Assembly: GCA_019695095.1 (NCBI GenBank)
Contig: JAIBAQ010000018.1
Span: 1-55,281, forward strand
Length of the DNA stretch: 55,281 nt
From: Candidatus Hydrogenedentota bacterium
Lineage (GTDB): Bacteria > Hydrogenedentota > Hydrogenedentia > Hydrogenedentales > SLHB01
Direction: 5' to 3'
This document shows positions 16,622-25,729 of this stretch, in pieces (the first letter of the stretch is position 1; every line of letters starts with the position of its first letter). Both the position numbers and the translations under genes were made by a program. The notes under the pieces were generated by a model that ran no database searches, was not told the DNA's origin, and was given only the letters and a program-made list of their open reading frames with translations.

Positions 16622-17674
16622 ATGCTTAGAATAGGGGTCGTTGGCGCGGGGTTTATGGGACGAGCGCACTGCCAAGCCTATCAGCAGATCCCCGAAGTCG
16701 AGGAGATTCATCTGCTGACGCTGCGGCACACCGTGCCGCAAGCGAAATCATTGGCCGCCGAGTACTCCAAGATAGTTGCCATCGAGACCAGTTTGGACGC
16801 CCTGTTCGAGGCGGGCATTCACGCGCTCGATATTTGCACACCGACGCCCAGTCATGCGTCGCTGCTCCGCGCCGCCATTGCGCAGCAAACACCGGTCTTG
16901 TGCGAGAAGCCCATCGACCTCGATTTTCGAAGGGCCCGAGCGCTTGTGGCCGAGGCGGATTCGGCAGGCGTGCCTCTGATGGTCGCGCAGGTGATCCGCT
17001 TCTGGCCGGAGTATATCTATTTGCGCGACACTATCCGCAGTGGTCGGCTGGGTGCACTGATGCACTTGGCGATGGAGCGCTACTCGCCAATGCCCGGCTG
17101 GAGTGATGGAGACTGGTTTCGCAATCTGGAAGCGTCCGGTGGCGCGCTGTTTGACCTGCATGTTCACGATATCGACTTCGCAAGGGATGTTCTGGGGCTT
17201 CCACGAGCAATTTCCTGCTGCGGGCGAACACGCGACCATAAGGCGTACACGGATGTGTTCACAACGCTGGTGTTCGATGCCCCGTACACGGTAACCGCGT
17301 TTGCAAGCTACGAAATGCCGAGGTCGGTGCCTTTCCGTATGAAATACAGGGCACTGTTCGAGAGCGGAATGTTGGAATACGACATCCAGCAGAAGCCCAC
17401 GCTTGTAGAGTATGACGAGAATGTGAGGAGTGCGATAGACCTGTCCTCGGAAGTGAACGGGTATCGCGCCGAATGCAGCTACTTTGCGCGGTGCGTCGCG
17501 CGTCGGGAGGCGCCCGACGAAGCTTCCGGGTCTTCCGCCGCCGAGACCATCCGTTTGCTTCACCTTGTTCACGATTCCGCCGCAAGGCAGGGATCTTGGA
17601 TTGGCGTTGAACCCTACGCGACGTCGCTATGCGATAGGGAGTCCGCAGCGAAGAGTGACCGCAGCCAGCAATAA
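16622..17674 (+). CDS. Gfo/Idh/MocA-family NAD(P)-dependent oxidoreductase
   Basis: A 350-residue cytoplasmic dehydrogenase. It has the N-terminal Rossmann fold ([17 protein letters not shown]), the catalytic [10 protein letters not shown] with the family EKP lysine, and [20 protein letters not shown] in the C-terminal domain (the conserved Asp/His pair). Members oxidise hydroxyls of sugars, amino-sugars or inositols. It starts 10 bases after the ceramidase-like gene and is followed 20 bases later by the NagB-like gene, so it is one step of the same cytosolic pathway. Confidence 0.9.
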   Translation: MLRIGVVGAGFMGRAHCQAYQQIPEVEEIHLLTLRHTVPQAKSLAAEYSKIVAIETSLDALFEAGIHALDICTPTPSHASLLRAAIAQQTPVLCEKPIDLDFRRARALVAEADSAGVPLMVAQVIRFWPEYIYLRDTIRSGRLGALMHLAMERYSPMPGWSDGDWFRNLEASGGALFDLHVHDIDFARDVLGLPRAISCCGRTRDHKAYTDVFTTLVFDAPYTVTAFASYEMPRSVPFRMKYRALFESGMLEYDIQQKPTLVEYDENVRSAIDLSSEVNGYRAECSYFARCVARREAPDEASGSSAAETIRLLHLVHDSAARQGSWIGVEPYATSLCDRESAAKSDRSQQ

Positions 17675-17694
17675 CTAGGAAGGTATCGGGTGCC

Positions 17695-18651
17695 ATGAAC
17701 GAAAAGCCAATCCGCCCCGTCGCACACAACCGTATAAGCAAGATCGCTCCCGGTTGGTGGGACTACACGACTCTGAACGAGGAACTGCTTAACGACGCGG
17801 CAAAACTGTCCGCCGAGGACCTCGCGGGGATGTCGCGCGAGGGGTTTCGCATCGTATTTTACGACACTCTTGAGGAATTTTACCTGGCGGAAGCGATGGA
17901 ATACGTCAATGCCTGGCGGCAGAGCTCGGCGGACAATCCTGTGGGTATATGCGGTCCTATTGGTCCAACCGAGCAACTTCCTCTGGTCGCTATGCTGGTC
18001 AATGAACTCGGGTTATCACTGAAGCATGCGCACTTCTGGGGGATGGACGAGTGGGTACTGGGCGGGCGCGAGGTTCCGATTACCCACCCGCTGTCTTTTG
18101 CGCGGGCGGACATGGAGCTTTGCTTCAATCGCATCCGGCCCGAATTGGCGATGCCGAAGGAGCACATCCACTTTCCCAAGGCCAATCCTGCGGAGTACAT
18201 CAAGAGTTGGGAGCACGCGCGGTGCGCGGTGATGCAGGGAGGACAGGGCGAAACCAAGCACTGGGCCTTCAATGATCCACTGCGTCGCGAGGGTGCTTAC
18301 GCCGAGCGAGTGCCGACGCCGGAGGAGTTCCTCGCGCTAAACACGCGCGTAGTCGAGCTTCATCCGCTTACGTTAATCCAAAACGCACGAACTTCGGGTA
18401 ACGGGCATCTCGCGCTTGTCCCGGATCGAGCCGTAACCGTCGGCCCCGTGCAGACTTGGCAAGCGGAGAAAGTCTCCATCTGGCACGCGGGCACGCACGA
18501 CACTCCGTTCGGTATGCGATTGACGACCCTCATGGTAGCCGAGCGCATGGCGAGCGCCGCAGTGCCGATGTCACTACTCGCGTTGCACCCTAACGTGCAA
18601 TTCAACTTCTACCGACCGGCTCTTGCATCATGTACGGTTGAATTGCATTGA
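17695..18651 (+). CDS. glucosamine-6-phosphate isomerase-like (NagB-family) protein, divergent
   Basis: A 318-residue protein with the NagB fold. [12 protein letters not shown] (Asp118) corresponds to the catalytic MDEY region, and [14 protein letters not shown] (about 182-195) to the GxGxDGHIAFNEP loop. His189 (NagB His143) and the AFN-P frame are kept, but the position of NagB Asp141 is Thr187 and the following Gly is Lys. The protein is longer than NagB (about 266) through an N-terminal extension. It therefore probably acts on a related amino sugar or its phosphate rather than simply on glucosamine-6-P. Within this locus it is the best pointer to an amino-sugar substrate. Confidence 0.75.
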   Translation: MNEKPIRPVAHNRISKIAPGWWDYTTLNEELLNDAAKLSAEDLAGMSREGFRIVFYDTLEEFYLAEAMEYVNAWRQSSADNPVGICGPIGPTEQLPLVAMLVNELGLSLKHAHFWGMDEWVLGGREVPITHPLSFARADMELCFNRIRPELAMPKEHIHFPKANPAEYIKSWEHARCAVMQGGQGETKHWAFNDPLRREGAYAERVPTPEEFLALNTRVVELHPLTLIQNARTSGNGHLALVPDRAVTVGPVQTWQAEKVSIWHAGTHDTPFGMRLTTLMVAERMASAAVPMSLLALHPNVQFNFYRPALASCTVELH

Positions 18652-18693
18652 AAAAGCCTTAAGAGACGCGCCGATCTAAGAAGGAAACATGGC

Positions 18694-20694
18694 ATGAATT
18701 TGAAAATCGACGGAAAGTTTGCGGCTCTGTTCATAGGCTTCTTCGTTTTAATGACGGCACCTAACGCTAGCGCGGAGGAGTTGCCGCCGGGTAGCGCTCC
18801 AGTGGTCATGACTCTGACGGCGCACCATAATCCGCTGGCCCAGATTGTGGTCAGTGATAAAGCGACACCGCTGGAACGATTGGCTGCGGACAAACTCGTA
18901 GAATGGGTAGCCACCTATTGCGGCGCGAGGTTAGCCGTGAGGCCTTGGTCTGAGATGTCGGCGGAACTGGAGGGCAACTTCATTTTGCTGGGCACGCCCG
19001 AGGGTCTCCCGCCTCTCAAAGACTCAAACAGTCAAGTATCGGGTTGCCTGCGGGACGTGGCTCTCCTGGGGCGCGAAGGTTTCGCAATTGCCACGCTGCA
19101 AAGTGGAAAAGCTCAGTTCCTGGCGATTTCTGGGAAGACCGACGCGGGTGTCTTTCATGGCGCGATTTACACCAGGGATTTCCTGCTTGATCTTGTGCCC
19201 CCTAAATGGGACGCGGTCGTGCGGGAGGTGAACTTGGTGCGCAGTCCGGCTCTCGAAGTGCGAGGCCCGTATTTGCTGCCTCAGTACGGCCAACTCCCGC
19301 TGTACACCCTAGACCATTGGAAACATATCATCGACCGCATGGCGGACAACGGCATTAACCAAGTTCATTGGTGGGTAGCCGGCATGTACCCATCGAAGGG
19401 GTATCCCGAGACCTTCACCATTACCACGTCCAAGTTATCGGTTGCCGACATCAACGAGCTCATCGCGTTCGCGCACCAACGCGGCATGAGATTTCTTGTC
19501 GGCGGCGGCGGGTTCTTTTGGCACGGTGTGGACGGCTTTGCGTCGACCCACCCGGATCTCCAAGCGAAAGGAACATCCGGGCTGTGCCCAAGCGCGCCGG
19601 GTTCGCGCACCTTTATGACAGGGTATGCCCTGGAATGGCTTGACACGTTTCCCGAGGCCGATGGTCTCTGGATTGAGCCGCGCGACGAGGGCGGCATATG
19701 CAAGTGCGACGCATGCCAGAAACGCCTAGACAGCTATGAGTCCCGTGTCTATGGACAGGCGGAGATCGACTATCTGGTGACGTTGGCTAAAGGGGCTTGG
19801 GCAAAGAACCCCAATTTGTCGCTGGTCTGGCTGATCGAGCACCTGGATAAACCTGGCACTACATTCCCGCATACTAACGACCCGATGTACTTCGAGCGCA
19901 TCCGCGAGATCAAGGATCCGCGTATCCAGTGGATGGTCGTCTGGGAGGCCTTTCAATTGCCCGGGCCGCGTAACGAAATGAAGCCGGTGCCGTTCTTTTC
20001 GCGAAACGCCCTGCATTGGGACAAGCCGTACTGGCCGAACCTTCAAAACGTGCTCGATCATGCGCGCATCGCCGCCGAGCAAGGTTACCTGGGATACTCC
20101 AACGCTTGGGAAATCGGTTTTGCGAGTAATGACTGGTATATCAACGATGTTCCCTATCCCGTCGATGCGATCCCCGAAGTCATCACCGCATTGGTGTTCC
20201 GCGAAGCATGCTGGGAGCCGGGGCAGACCTGGGACGATATGACCGGTCGTGTCCACCGACGCTTCTTTACGGGTGAAGTGCCGCGGTCCGTCGCGGAGGA
20301 TATGCTCTACCTGCGCCAGTACATTACGCTGGCCAATAATGAGTTCCGTAGCCCCATGGACTACAATGAGTCGCACACGCTGGCGGCGGAGCTTGATCGC
20401 ATCTCTGCGCTGCCCGTGGGCGACGAACGCAAGGTGTCGCTCGATAACATTAGTGCTGTGATCAAGACCCTTGAGTCGACGCGAACGGAAGCTCTACCAA
20501 GAATGAAAGCGATCAAGAAGACGTTGTCCGAGCTTGAGAAGACGGCGTCGCCCAAGAGCAGAGCGTCTTTTGAACTGATGCAGCGTGCGATTTGCGACAG
20601 CATCAAAGTCTATAACAGAGCCGTGCCAAATGACCCCGCTCTGGATAACGCCATTGAGCGAATCAAGGTGCTCGAGGGGCCTGCAAACAAGTAG
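18694..20694 (+). CDS. secreted glycoside-hydrolase-like protein B (paralogue of 10548-12614)
   Basis: A 666-residue exported protein: signal peptide (AALFIGFFVLMTAPNASA|EE), GH20/GH67-type N-terminal domain (LERLAADKLVEWVATYCGARL; FLAISGKTDAGVFHGAIYTRD), then a barrel beginning ALEVRGPYLLPQYG. EPRDEGGICKCDAC at about residue 328 (19675-19716) matches ELRDEHGQCMCEYC of protein A, and HWW(V)AGMYPSKG matches its YFWVSGMFPSQK. The last 130 residues are helical. Order and length match protein A throughout, so the two arose by duplication and probably cut different linkages of the same glycan. It is the last gene of the plus-strand run; a convergent gap of 227 bases follows. Confidence 0.72.
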   Translation: MNLKIDGKFAALFIGFFVLMTAPNASAEELPPGSAPVVMTLTAHHNPLAQIVVSDKATPLERLAADKLVEWVATYCGARLAVRPWSEMSAELEGNFILLGTPEGLPPLKDSNSQVSGCLRDVALLGREGFAIATLQSGKAQFLAISGKTDAGVFHGAIYTRDFLLDLVPPKWDAVVREVNLVRSPALEVRGPYLLPQYGQLPLYTLDHWKHIIDRMADNGINQVHWWVAGMYPSKGYPETFTITTSKLSVADINELIAFAHQRGMRFLVGGGGFFWHGVDGFASTHPDLQAKGTSGLCPSAPGSRTFMTGYALEWLDTFPEADGLWIEPRDEGGICKCDACQKRLDSYESRVYGQAEIDYLVTLAKGAWAKNPNLSLVWLIEHLDKPGTTFPHTNDPMYFERIREIKDPRIQWMVVWEAFQLPGPRNEMKPVPFFSRNALHWDKPYWPNLQNVLDHARIAAEQGYLGYSNAWEIGFASNDWYINDVPYPVDAIPEVITALVFREACWEPGQTWDDMTGRVHRRFFTGEVPRSVAEDMLYLRQYITLANNEFRSPMDYNESHTLAAELDRISALPVGDERKVSLDNISAVIKTLESTRTEALPRMKAIKKTLSELEKTASPKSRASFELMQRAICDSIKVYNRAVPNDPALDNAIERIKVLEGPANK

Positions 20695-20921
20695 ACGGGA
20701 CTGGTAAGCGAGGGAGAAGTGCATAGGTCATTGGGGTGTGGGCGTGAAGGCTTATTGTGTTGGCTTTGGTCTGCTGCGGAAGGACCGTTATCCTTGAGCT
20801 TTCCGAGGACGGCTCACCTGGGCAAGTGTGTTTATCTCGAGAAAGGCACCGCCGCAGCATTTCATTTTGTCCCGCGTTTGCCGTGTGTACGCTGAGATGA
20901 TCCAATACGAACGCCTGCAAG

Positions 20922-22022
20922 TCACTTGTGCGGGCGCGCGGTACTCTCACGCACAACCAGCTCCGGCTTGAGAACGAGACTGGCAGGAGTTGAGTCAAGC
21001 ACGCCCTTCTTGCGTCGGGCAAGCGATTCCAGCAACAGTTCCGCACCCGCCGTCCCAATCTCGGTCATCGGATGGCGAATGGTGGTGAGGGCGGGGTTGT
21101 AGGCTCGCGAGAGAAATATGTCGTCAAACCCTACCACCGAGATATCTTCCGGGACACGATAGCCCTGTCGCACAAGTTCTTGAATTACTCCGTACGCTGA
21201 GTAGTCGTCAAAGGTCAGGACGGCGGTGAAGGGAAGACCGCACGCCAGAATACGTTGAATGGCCCTAACGCCCGTGTCCGACGTCACAGGAACGTCCGTC
21301 ACGTCGTCGGTCAGTCTGTTTGGGCAAGCCAAGCCAAGGCGCTCGAAGTTTTCGAGCGTACGGGCGCGGCGGATTACCGCATCTTCAATCTCGGGCGGAC
21401 CAAATATGCACGCAATTTCCCGATGACCCAATGAGTAGAGGTGGTCCAATGCCAGCCGGACTCCCTCGCCATTGTCCATCGTAACCGAGGGGAAGTCGGT
21501 ACCCGGCACGATCCGTCCAATGGAGACGAACATCGTGTTCTCGTTCAGAAGACTCACGAGCCGCCCCCAGTCACAGGAGATTGTATTTAGTATCGCAATC
21601 GCCCCGTCAACCTGATTGCTGCTTAACGTGAGTAGCGTACTTTCAAGCGCGGTTACACTGTTCTGAATATCTGCCAATTGATAAAAGGCATTCGTCTTAT
21701 TGAGCCGCAACATAATTCCTTGAACGACTTGGGCGCAGAAAGGGTCCGAAATGTCGGTGCATATTATGACGATCTTGCTGACATCCGACTGCCGCAGCAG
21801 CCTTGCGTACGTATTTGGTACGTAGCCGAGCTCCTCAACCGCGGCCAGGATGCGTTGCTTCGTCGCATCGGCAATTCGCTCCGCCATCGGATGCTTATTG
21901 AGTACAAACGAAATCGCCGTCGGCGAATACCCCACGTGACGTGCCACGTCCGTGATTGTCACGTGCTTCCGGCGTGTTTCCCCGGACACCACCTGTCTAT
22001 TCTTTTTCCTATTCATCATCAT
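20922..22022 (-). CDS. LacI-family transcriptional regulator
   Basis: A 366-residue repressor. Its HTH (VTITDVARHVGYSPTAISFVLNKHP) has the hinge-helix region up to ILAAVEELGYVPNTYAR, followed by a periplasmic-binding-protein-like sugar domain (IVIICTDISDPFCAQVVQGI; GVRLALDHLYSLGHREIACI; AVLTFDDYSAYGVIQEL; ISVVGFDDIFLSR; TTIRHPMTEIG). It most likely represses the symporter/hydrolase operon and responds to an imported sugar. It sits at the opposite end of the locus and points toward it. The start is ambiguous among ATGs at 22022, 22019 and 22016 and a GTG at 22028. Confidence 0.9.
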   Translation of the reverse strand: MMMNRKKNRQVVSGETRRKHVTITDVARHVGYSPTAISFVLNKHPMAERIADATKQRILAAVEELGYVPNTYARLLRQSDVSKIVIICTDISDPFCAQVVQGIMLRLNKTNAFYQLADIQNSVTALESTLLTLSSNQVDGAIAILNTISCDWGRLVSLLNENTMFVSIGRIVPGTDFPSVTMDNGEGVRLALDHLYSLGHREIACIFGPPEIEDAVIRRARTLENFERLGLACPNRLTDDVTDVPVTSDTGVRAIQRILACGLPFTAVLTFDDYSAYGVIQELVRQGYRVPEDISVVGFDDIFLSRAYNPALTTIRHPMTEIGTAGAELLLESLARRKKGVLDSTPASLVLKPELVVRESTARPHK

Positions 22023-22043
22023 TCTCACCCGCTAGAACGCATT

Positions 22044-22070
22044 ATTGTACTTGGTGGGCCTGACAAACAA
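22044..22070 (-). promoter_or_regulatory. possible promoter of the LacI-family gene
   Basis: On the minus strand TTGTTT (22070-22065) and TACAAT (22049-22044) are 15 bases apart and lie 22 bases before the ATG at 22022. The -10 is near consensus; the spacing is short. Confidence 0.4.
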
Positions 22071-22649
22071 TAGACTGTGCAGTGCTTCTCGTCGTTCGGT
22101 GTATACTCCATGAACCGCAACGACCTTGCTCACACACGTCACCGTCCCTCTATGCGTTTCAATCGCAGACACGTAAACACACCTCAATCTCTGGGGCGCA
22201 AGACGGATGCTGAGTGAAGGTTCAATCCATTTGGCGAGCGTTAATGTTCCGACAGCGGGAATCTGAACCCATGGCGATGCACAGGACCAAGGGGCCAACC
22301 GCAGATGGTCGTCGCGTTCCCCTAATGGCGTCGGCGCCTCTCCGGCGTATTGCGACCCCTCGCTGACCTGCGCACTCTCGGGTGCGCTGCTCGCGTTCTG
22401 CGTGGTACGCGCCCGTGGATATGGAAAGCCCGACTGATATGGTGCCGAGGCGGTGCTCGGACGACGCGAAGATGTGACTCGCGATACAAGATGTCGTCAA
22501 GGCGGCCCTTGAAGCCGCGAGGGACCTCACGGTGGTATATGTCCGAATGCCACGTGGCGGGAGACAGCACTCCTATCGATCGCAAATTTTCGTGCCGCGT
22601 ACTGCCCTGAGCTACACGCATTTCGCATGATCCAGGATCTGGGGTTCAC
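22071..22649. other. gene-free stretch between the LacI gene and the transposase remnant
   Basis: About 580 bases. Several short frames occur on both strands but none shows a signal, domain or ribosome site that I recognise. It probably belongs to the decayed insertion zone that follows. Confidence 0.4.
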
Positions 22650-23497
22650 GTGAACATCGTTTTCGTTTGCCGGGTCTCTCAGACTTTTCGGTCACTTAGC
22701 CTTGTCGCATACGTGACGACCGCAAACCTTGTTCTCCGACAGCAGCTCCCCGTCCTGAAACGACGTCAGAAACGAATCCGACTCAGGCGATGGGGGCGGC
22801 TGTTCTGGGTTGTGCTCTCTATGCTTTGGTCGTCCTGGAAAGATCACTCCTAATCGTCCAGCCCCTCAGTGTAGTTCGCTGGCATCGGAAGAAGTTCGAG
22901 TTGTTCTGGCGACGCATGTGCCGGGGCTGTATGCCGGGAAGGCGCTCCATACACCCAGCCACGATGGCGCTCGTCGTCAAATTGTGTAATGCCAATCCGG
23001 TATGGGGCGCGCCGAGAATTCACGGAGAATTACGCAAACTCGGCCTGGAGATTTCCGAACGAAGTGTGTCATAGATAATTCGTCGAGATTGTCCCCAATA
23101 GCCGTCACAAACCTGGAAGACGTTCATAAAGAACCACATGTGCGAGACGGTTGCGGCGGATTTTCTGGTTGTGCCCACCACGCGATTCCGGGTGCTATTC
23201 ACATTCATTGTTATGAGCCACATATCCAGGAGGGTCATCCATTTCAACGTCACCGACCATCCAACGGCTGCTTGGACGGCCCAGCAGGTTCGGGAAGCGC
23301 TCACCTGTGAGTCCGCTCCGCGGTTTCTAATCTGGGGCAAGGGACTGCCTTTCAGTAGTGTGTTTAGTGTCGTCGTTGAGGCCATGGGAATCGAGGAGGC
23401 CATCACGGCCCGAAGATGTCCGTGGCAAAATGGTTACCTTGAGCATCTCAATGGCAGTATCCGGCGCGAATGCCTCGACCACGTCCAGGGACTCTAG
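22650..23497 (+). pseudogene. degenerate IS3/IS481-type (rve) transposase
   Basis: Pieces of one integrase-core transposase in successive frames. First comes NLVLRQQLPVLKRRQKR, then LRRWGRLFWVVLSMLWSSWK (stop near 22852). After a frameshift come SLLIVQPLSVVRWHRKKFEL and NPVWGAPRIHGELRKLGLE to a stop at 23072. The catalytic-core pieces, in another frame, are VAADFLVVPTTRFRVLFTF, HFNVTDHPTAAWTAQQVREA and RCPWQNGYLEHLNGSIRREC (the PWQN...E region of the DDE fold), ending CLDHVQGL. The 3' end is missing beyond CLDHV. At least three frame breaks show it is dead. Confidence 0.85.
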
Positions 23498-23515
23498 CTG
23501 AGACTCTAGCTTTGC

Positions 23516-23838
23516 TTTTGGGCTACCTTTTGCCTTATGAACGGTCCCCGGAGCGGGGCAAAAATGAACCAATACTTCTCCTTTACAGCAATCGAATTCC
23601 GGCGCCGGCTGTCCTGCGGCTTTCGTCAGTTCTTGCATCTTAATCTTTCCACGTCTCCATGCCTCGATGATGACTTTCCTGTAGAAGACTTGGGCAATAA
23701 GCGGATTCCAAGGGCGCGATGAATGCCGACGCAAGAGGCAATCAAGCTGAGGTCCAATGGCAAAATGCCCGTGCTTCAGACCTCAACCCTATAGTCGTAG
23801 ATAGCGACACTGACTGCGCCGCCGGAAATGGACATCTG
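23516..23838 (-). pseudogene. fragment of an AlbA_2 (Schlafen-like)/RecG-like ATP-binding protein
   Basis: Read on the minus strand in two frames: SGGAVSVAIYDYRVEV, then a stop where Trp is expected, STGILPLDL, then after a shift LRRHSSRPWNPLIAQVFYRK and IIEAWRRGKIKMQELTKAAG, ending in FDCCKGEVLVHF. This is the C-terminal half of COG2865-type proteins (the usual text is EVWSxGxLPFGLTPEDL...SRPRNPLIAxVFYRRGLIEAWGRGT). Only the end of the gene remains. Such proteins are frequent in mobile and defence contexts. It directly abuts the truncated transposase. Confidence 0.65.
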
Positions 23839-23871
23839 TTGAAAGGAACTTAAGCCTCACTTTGGATGCTA

Positions 23872-23985
23872 TAAATGCGGATGAAGTTGCGAGAAGACTT
23901 CGTATACAAGTGGCAACCCTTCGGGCATCATAACCAAGGCAATGAGCACCAGCGCATTCAACTCGACACCGAAGCTTCTCTTCGC
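23872..23985 (-). pseudogene. short transposase-like fragment (IS4/IS1634 type)
   Basis: The minus strand reads LIALVMMPEGLPLVYEVF, close to the (I/V)ALVVTPEGLPLAYEVF block of IS1634-type transposases. The flanks are out of frame or stopped. Only about 35 residues are recognisable, so the call rests on a single block. Confidence 0.45.
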
Positions 23986-24140
23986 CTCCTGAAATCAATT
24001 AGTCAGACACAGAGCGGTGTAACATTTTGTGGGAAAACTCGACTCTTTCGGCAATTCGTGGCAAATTCCCGTTGACGTAAGTTGTTGAGTTGATAGTCGC
24101 TTACGCTTTCCTGCCATTTGTGGCAAAACGTCCGGGACGT

Positions 24141-24202
24141 TTTGGGAGCAGGGGGCCGCTGGTTCAAATCCAGTCGCCCCGACCATTTATCAAATCCCTG
24201 TA
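24141..24202 (+). repeat. attachment site copy 3 (62-bp perfect match to 79-140)
   Basis: Identical over 62 bases to copy 1, including 17 bases past the tRNA CCA that belong to an integrase 3' end. It is the junction of an older related element, whose integrase stump follows directly (24186-24335). The 5' half of the tRNA is absent. Upstream, ACTCTTTCGGCAATTCGTGG (from 24042) recurs with few changes before copy 4 (from 26697). Confidence 0.85.
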
Positions 24203-24335
24203 ATCCTTGCCCCGCCGCGTATTCATTGCTCGATCTGCGTATGTGTCTGTTTTGGGCGCTGCCCTGCTGCGCAAGCATGGTTGCGTTGGTGTGGCGCAAA
24301 CAGTGAATGTCCAATGTGCGCCCGTGTTGCGCTAT
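24186..24335 (-). pseudogene. integrase remnant of an older tRNA-Pro element
   Basis: The minus strand reads HGRTLDIHCLRHTNATMLAQ, then jumps to SAQNRHIRRSSNEYA and QGLQGFDKWSGRLDLNQRPP. The intact integrase has HGRTLDIHCLRHTYATMLAQ and SEQNRRTCRSANKYAGFRGI at the corresponding places, about 80 residues apart. An internal deletion has removed the catalytic Tyr region, and everything upstream of box II is gone. It shows that a close relative of the present element inserted here earlier. Confidence 0.82.
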
Positions 24336-24355
24336 CATGTTATTAGAATTGGGTA

Positions 24356-24391
24356 ATCGAAGCCGCAGAACCGTAGGGTGCGGCTTCCGAT
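24356..24391. promoter_or_regulatory. strong hairpin in the leader of the glycosyltransferase gene
   Basis: GAAGCCGC (24359-24366) pairs perfectly with GCGGCTTC (24380-24387) around a 13-base loop, and ATC/GAT extends the stem past one bulge. It lies 39 bases before the ATG at 24430. It could be a terminator for the remnant side, an attenuator or a protein site; no U-run follows. Confidence 0.4.
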
Positions 24392-24429
24392 CATAGACGG
24401 TGTCATCCTCGCAGTAAGGGAGGTTTCCA

Positions 24430-25581
24430 ATGGGTACTCCAAAGAAGGTCTTGATTCTATCGGTGACAGCTGGGGCGGGGCATCTCCGAGCAGCTCAGGC
24501 CCTGGAGGAGGCCTTTCGGGAGCGGTATCCGCAGGTGGAGATTGCCCACCTTGATGCGCTGGAGTACACGAACGCGGCGTATCGTAAGGGGTTTTCCGAT
24601 GGCTATGAGAAGCTCATCAAATCGCTTCCTTCCGTGTGGGGCATGATCTATGGGCGGCTGGAGGAACGTCCGCCGCACAGTTCGACGACCCGTCTCGTGA
24701 CCCTATTCGACCGGCTAAATGCGGGAAGACTTCGAAAAGCGGTGCAGGACTTTGCGCCCGATGCAATTGTGTGCACTCATTTCTTGCCCGCCGAGGTGTT
24801 TGGCGCGGCACGGCGAAAGAGGAAGTTGGCGGTCCGTGTGGGGGTGGCGCTGACAGATTACGACATTCATGCCATGTGGGTGCAGGAAGGCGTCGACCAC
24901 TACTTCGTGGCCACGGAGGAAATGGCGGATGCGATGCGGTTGAGGGGCACTCCAGGGGCTAAAGTTCACGTGACCGGCATTCCAATCCTTCCCGTTTTCA
25001 CTCGGAGGCTTCCGGAGCCTTCCGCGATGAGGCAACGGCTGGGGCTGAGGCCGGCGTCCTCAACGGTACTGATCTCGGCGGGTGGTTTCGGCATGATGCG
25101 GGCCGACGAAGTCGTGGGGCTGTTGGCGGAACGCATTCCGGACATCCAGTTGCTGGCGGTGGCAGGCAAGAACCAACGGCTTCACGCCCAGTTGGAGCGG
25201 GTGGCATCGCGGTATCCGGGGAAGATACTGCCCTTTGGTTTCGTGACGAATATGCACGAGCTCATGGCGGCGAGCGATTTCGCGGTTGCCAAGAGCGGCG
25301 GTCTCACGACGAGCGAGTGTCTCGCGTTAGGCCTGCCAATGGTGGTATTCAAACCGATCCCCGGACAGGAAGAGCGCAACGCGACATATCTGCTTGAACA
25401 AGGCGTCGGCGTTTGGGCGCATACAGCCGCACATATGGTGTTCAAGGTGGAGCAGTTGCTCAAGAATCCGGAACGGCTCGCGTGCATGCGGGAAGCCGCC
25501 CGCCGGATTGCGCGGCCGGACGCCGCATACCGAATCACGGATTTAGTGATGGGTGAAATGATGGCACAGACGCATGCTTAG
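24430..25581 (+). CDS. MGDG-synthase/UgtP-type processive diacylglycerol glycosyltransferase
   Basis: A 383-residue GT28-type glycosyltransferase. Its N-terminal domain starts KVLILSVTAGAGHLRAAQAL (MGDG_synth signature TAGxGH). The acceptor-side stretch GMIYGRLEE follows, and the UDP-sugar-binding C-domain has LISAGGFGMM, MAASDFAVAKSGGLTTSECLALGLPMVV and the loop PIPGQEERNATYL. It should transfer a hexose from UDP-sugar to diacylglycerol at the inner face of the membrane, forming glycolipid. The ribosome site GGGAGG is 7 bases before the ATG. It lies between attachment copies 3 and 4, so it could itself have been element cargo, or be core DNA split off by a later insertion. Confidence 0.87.
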   Translation: MGTPKKVLILSVTAGAGHLRAAQALEEAFRERYPQVEIAHLDALEYTNAAYRKGFSDGYEKLIKSLPSVWGMIYGRLEERPPHSSTTRLVTLFDRLNAGRLRKAVQDFAPDAIVCTHFLPAEVFGAARRKRKLAVRVGVALTDYDIHAMWVQEGVDHYFVATEEMADAMRLRGTPGAKVHVTGIPILPVFTRRLPEPSAMRQRLGLRPASSTVLISAGGFGMMRADEVVGLLAERIPDIQLLAVAGKNQRLHAQLERVASRYPGKILPFGFVTNMHELMAASDFAVAKSGGLTTSECLALGLPMVVFKPIPGQEERNATYLLEQGVGVWAHTAAHMVFKVEQLLKNPERLACMREAARRIARPDAAYRITDLVMGEMMAQTHA

Positions 25582-25617
25582 AAAGATATCCATAGGACAG
25601 ACGCGCCATCACCTTAA

Positions 25618-25632
25618 ACCTCACCCTGAGGT
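25618..25632. terminator. possible bidirectional hairpin between convergent genes
   Basis: ACCTCA-CCC-TGAGGT, a perfect 6-bp stem in the 148-base gap between the glycosyltransferase and the PAP2 gene, which converge here. The position suits a terminator, but there is no T-run on either side. Confidence 0.3.
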
Positions 25633-25729
25633 AGCGTAATTATCCAAACCTTGTAGCCGCCACCGCAGCACAGTCGATGCGAGTTTAGGTGCGGCGCCTA
25701 TCCTCTGGAAGGGGGATTGAGATAGGTTC

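Noticed and set aside
22222-22621. Minus-strand frames in the gap after the LacI gene
   Set aside because: Arg-rich, no start signal, overlapping each other; look like chance frames in GC-rich DNA.
23995-24186. Minus-strand frame starting VGATGFEPAAPCSQ (and a similar one at 26597-26818)
   Set aside because: This motif is a well-known artefact of reading antisense through tRNA 3' ends; no protein family is involved.
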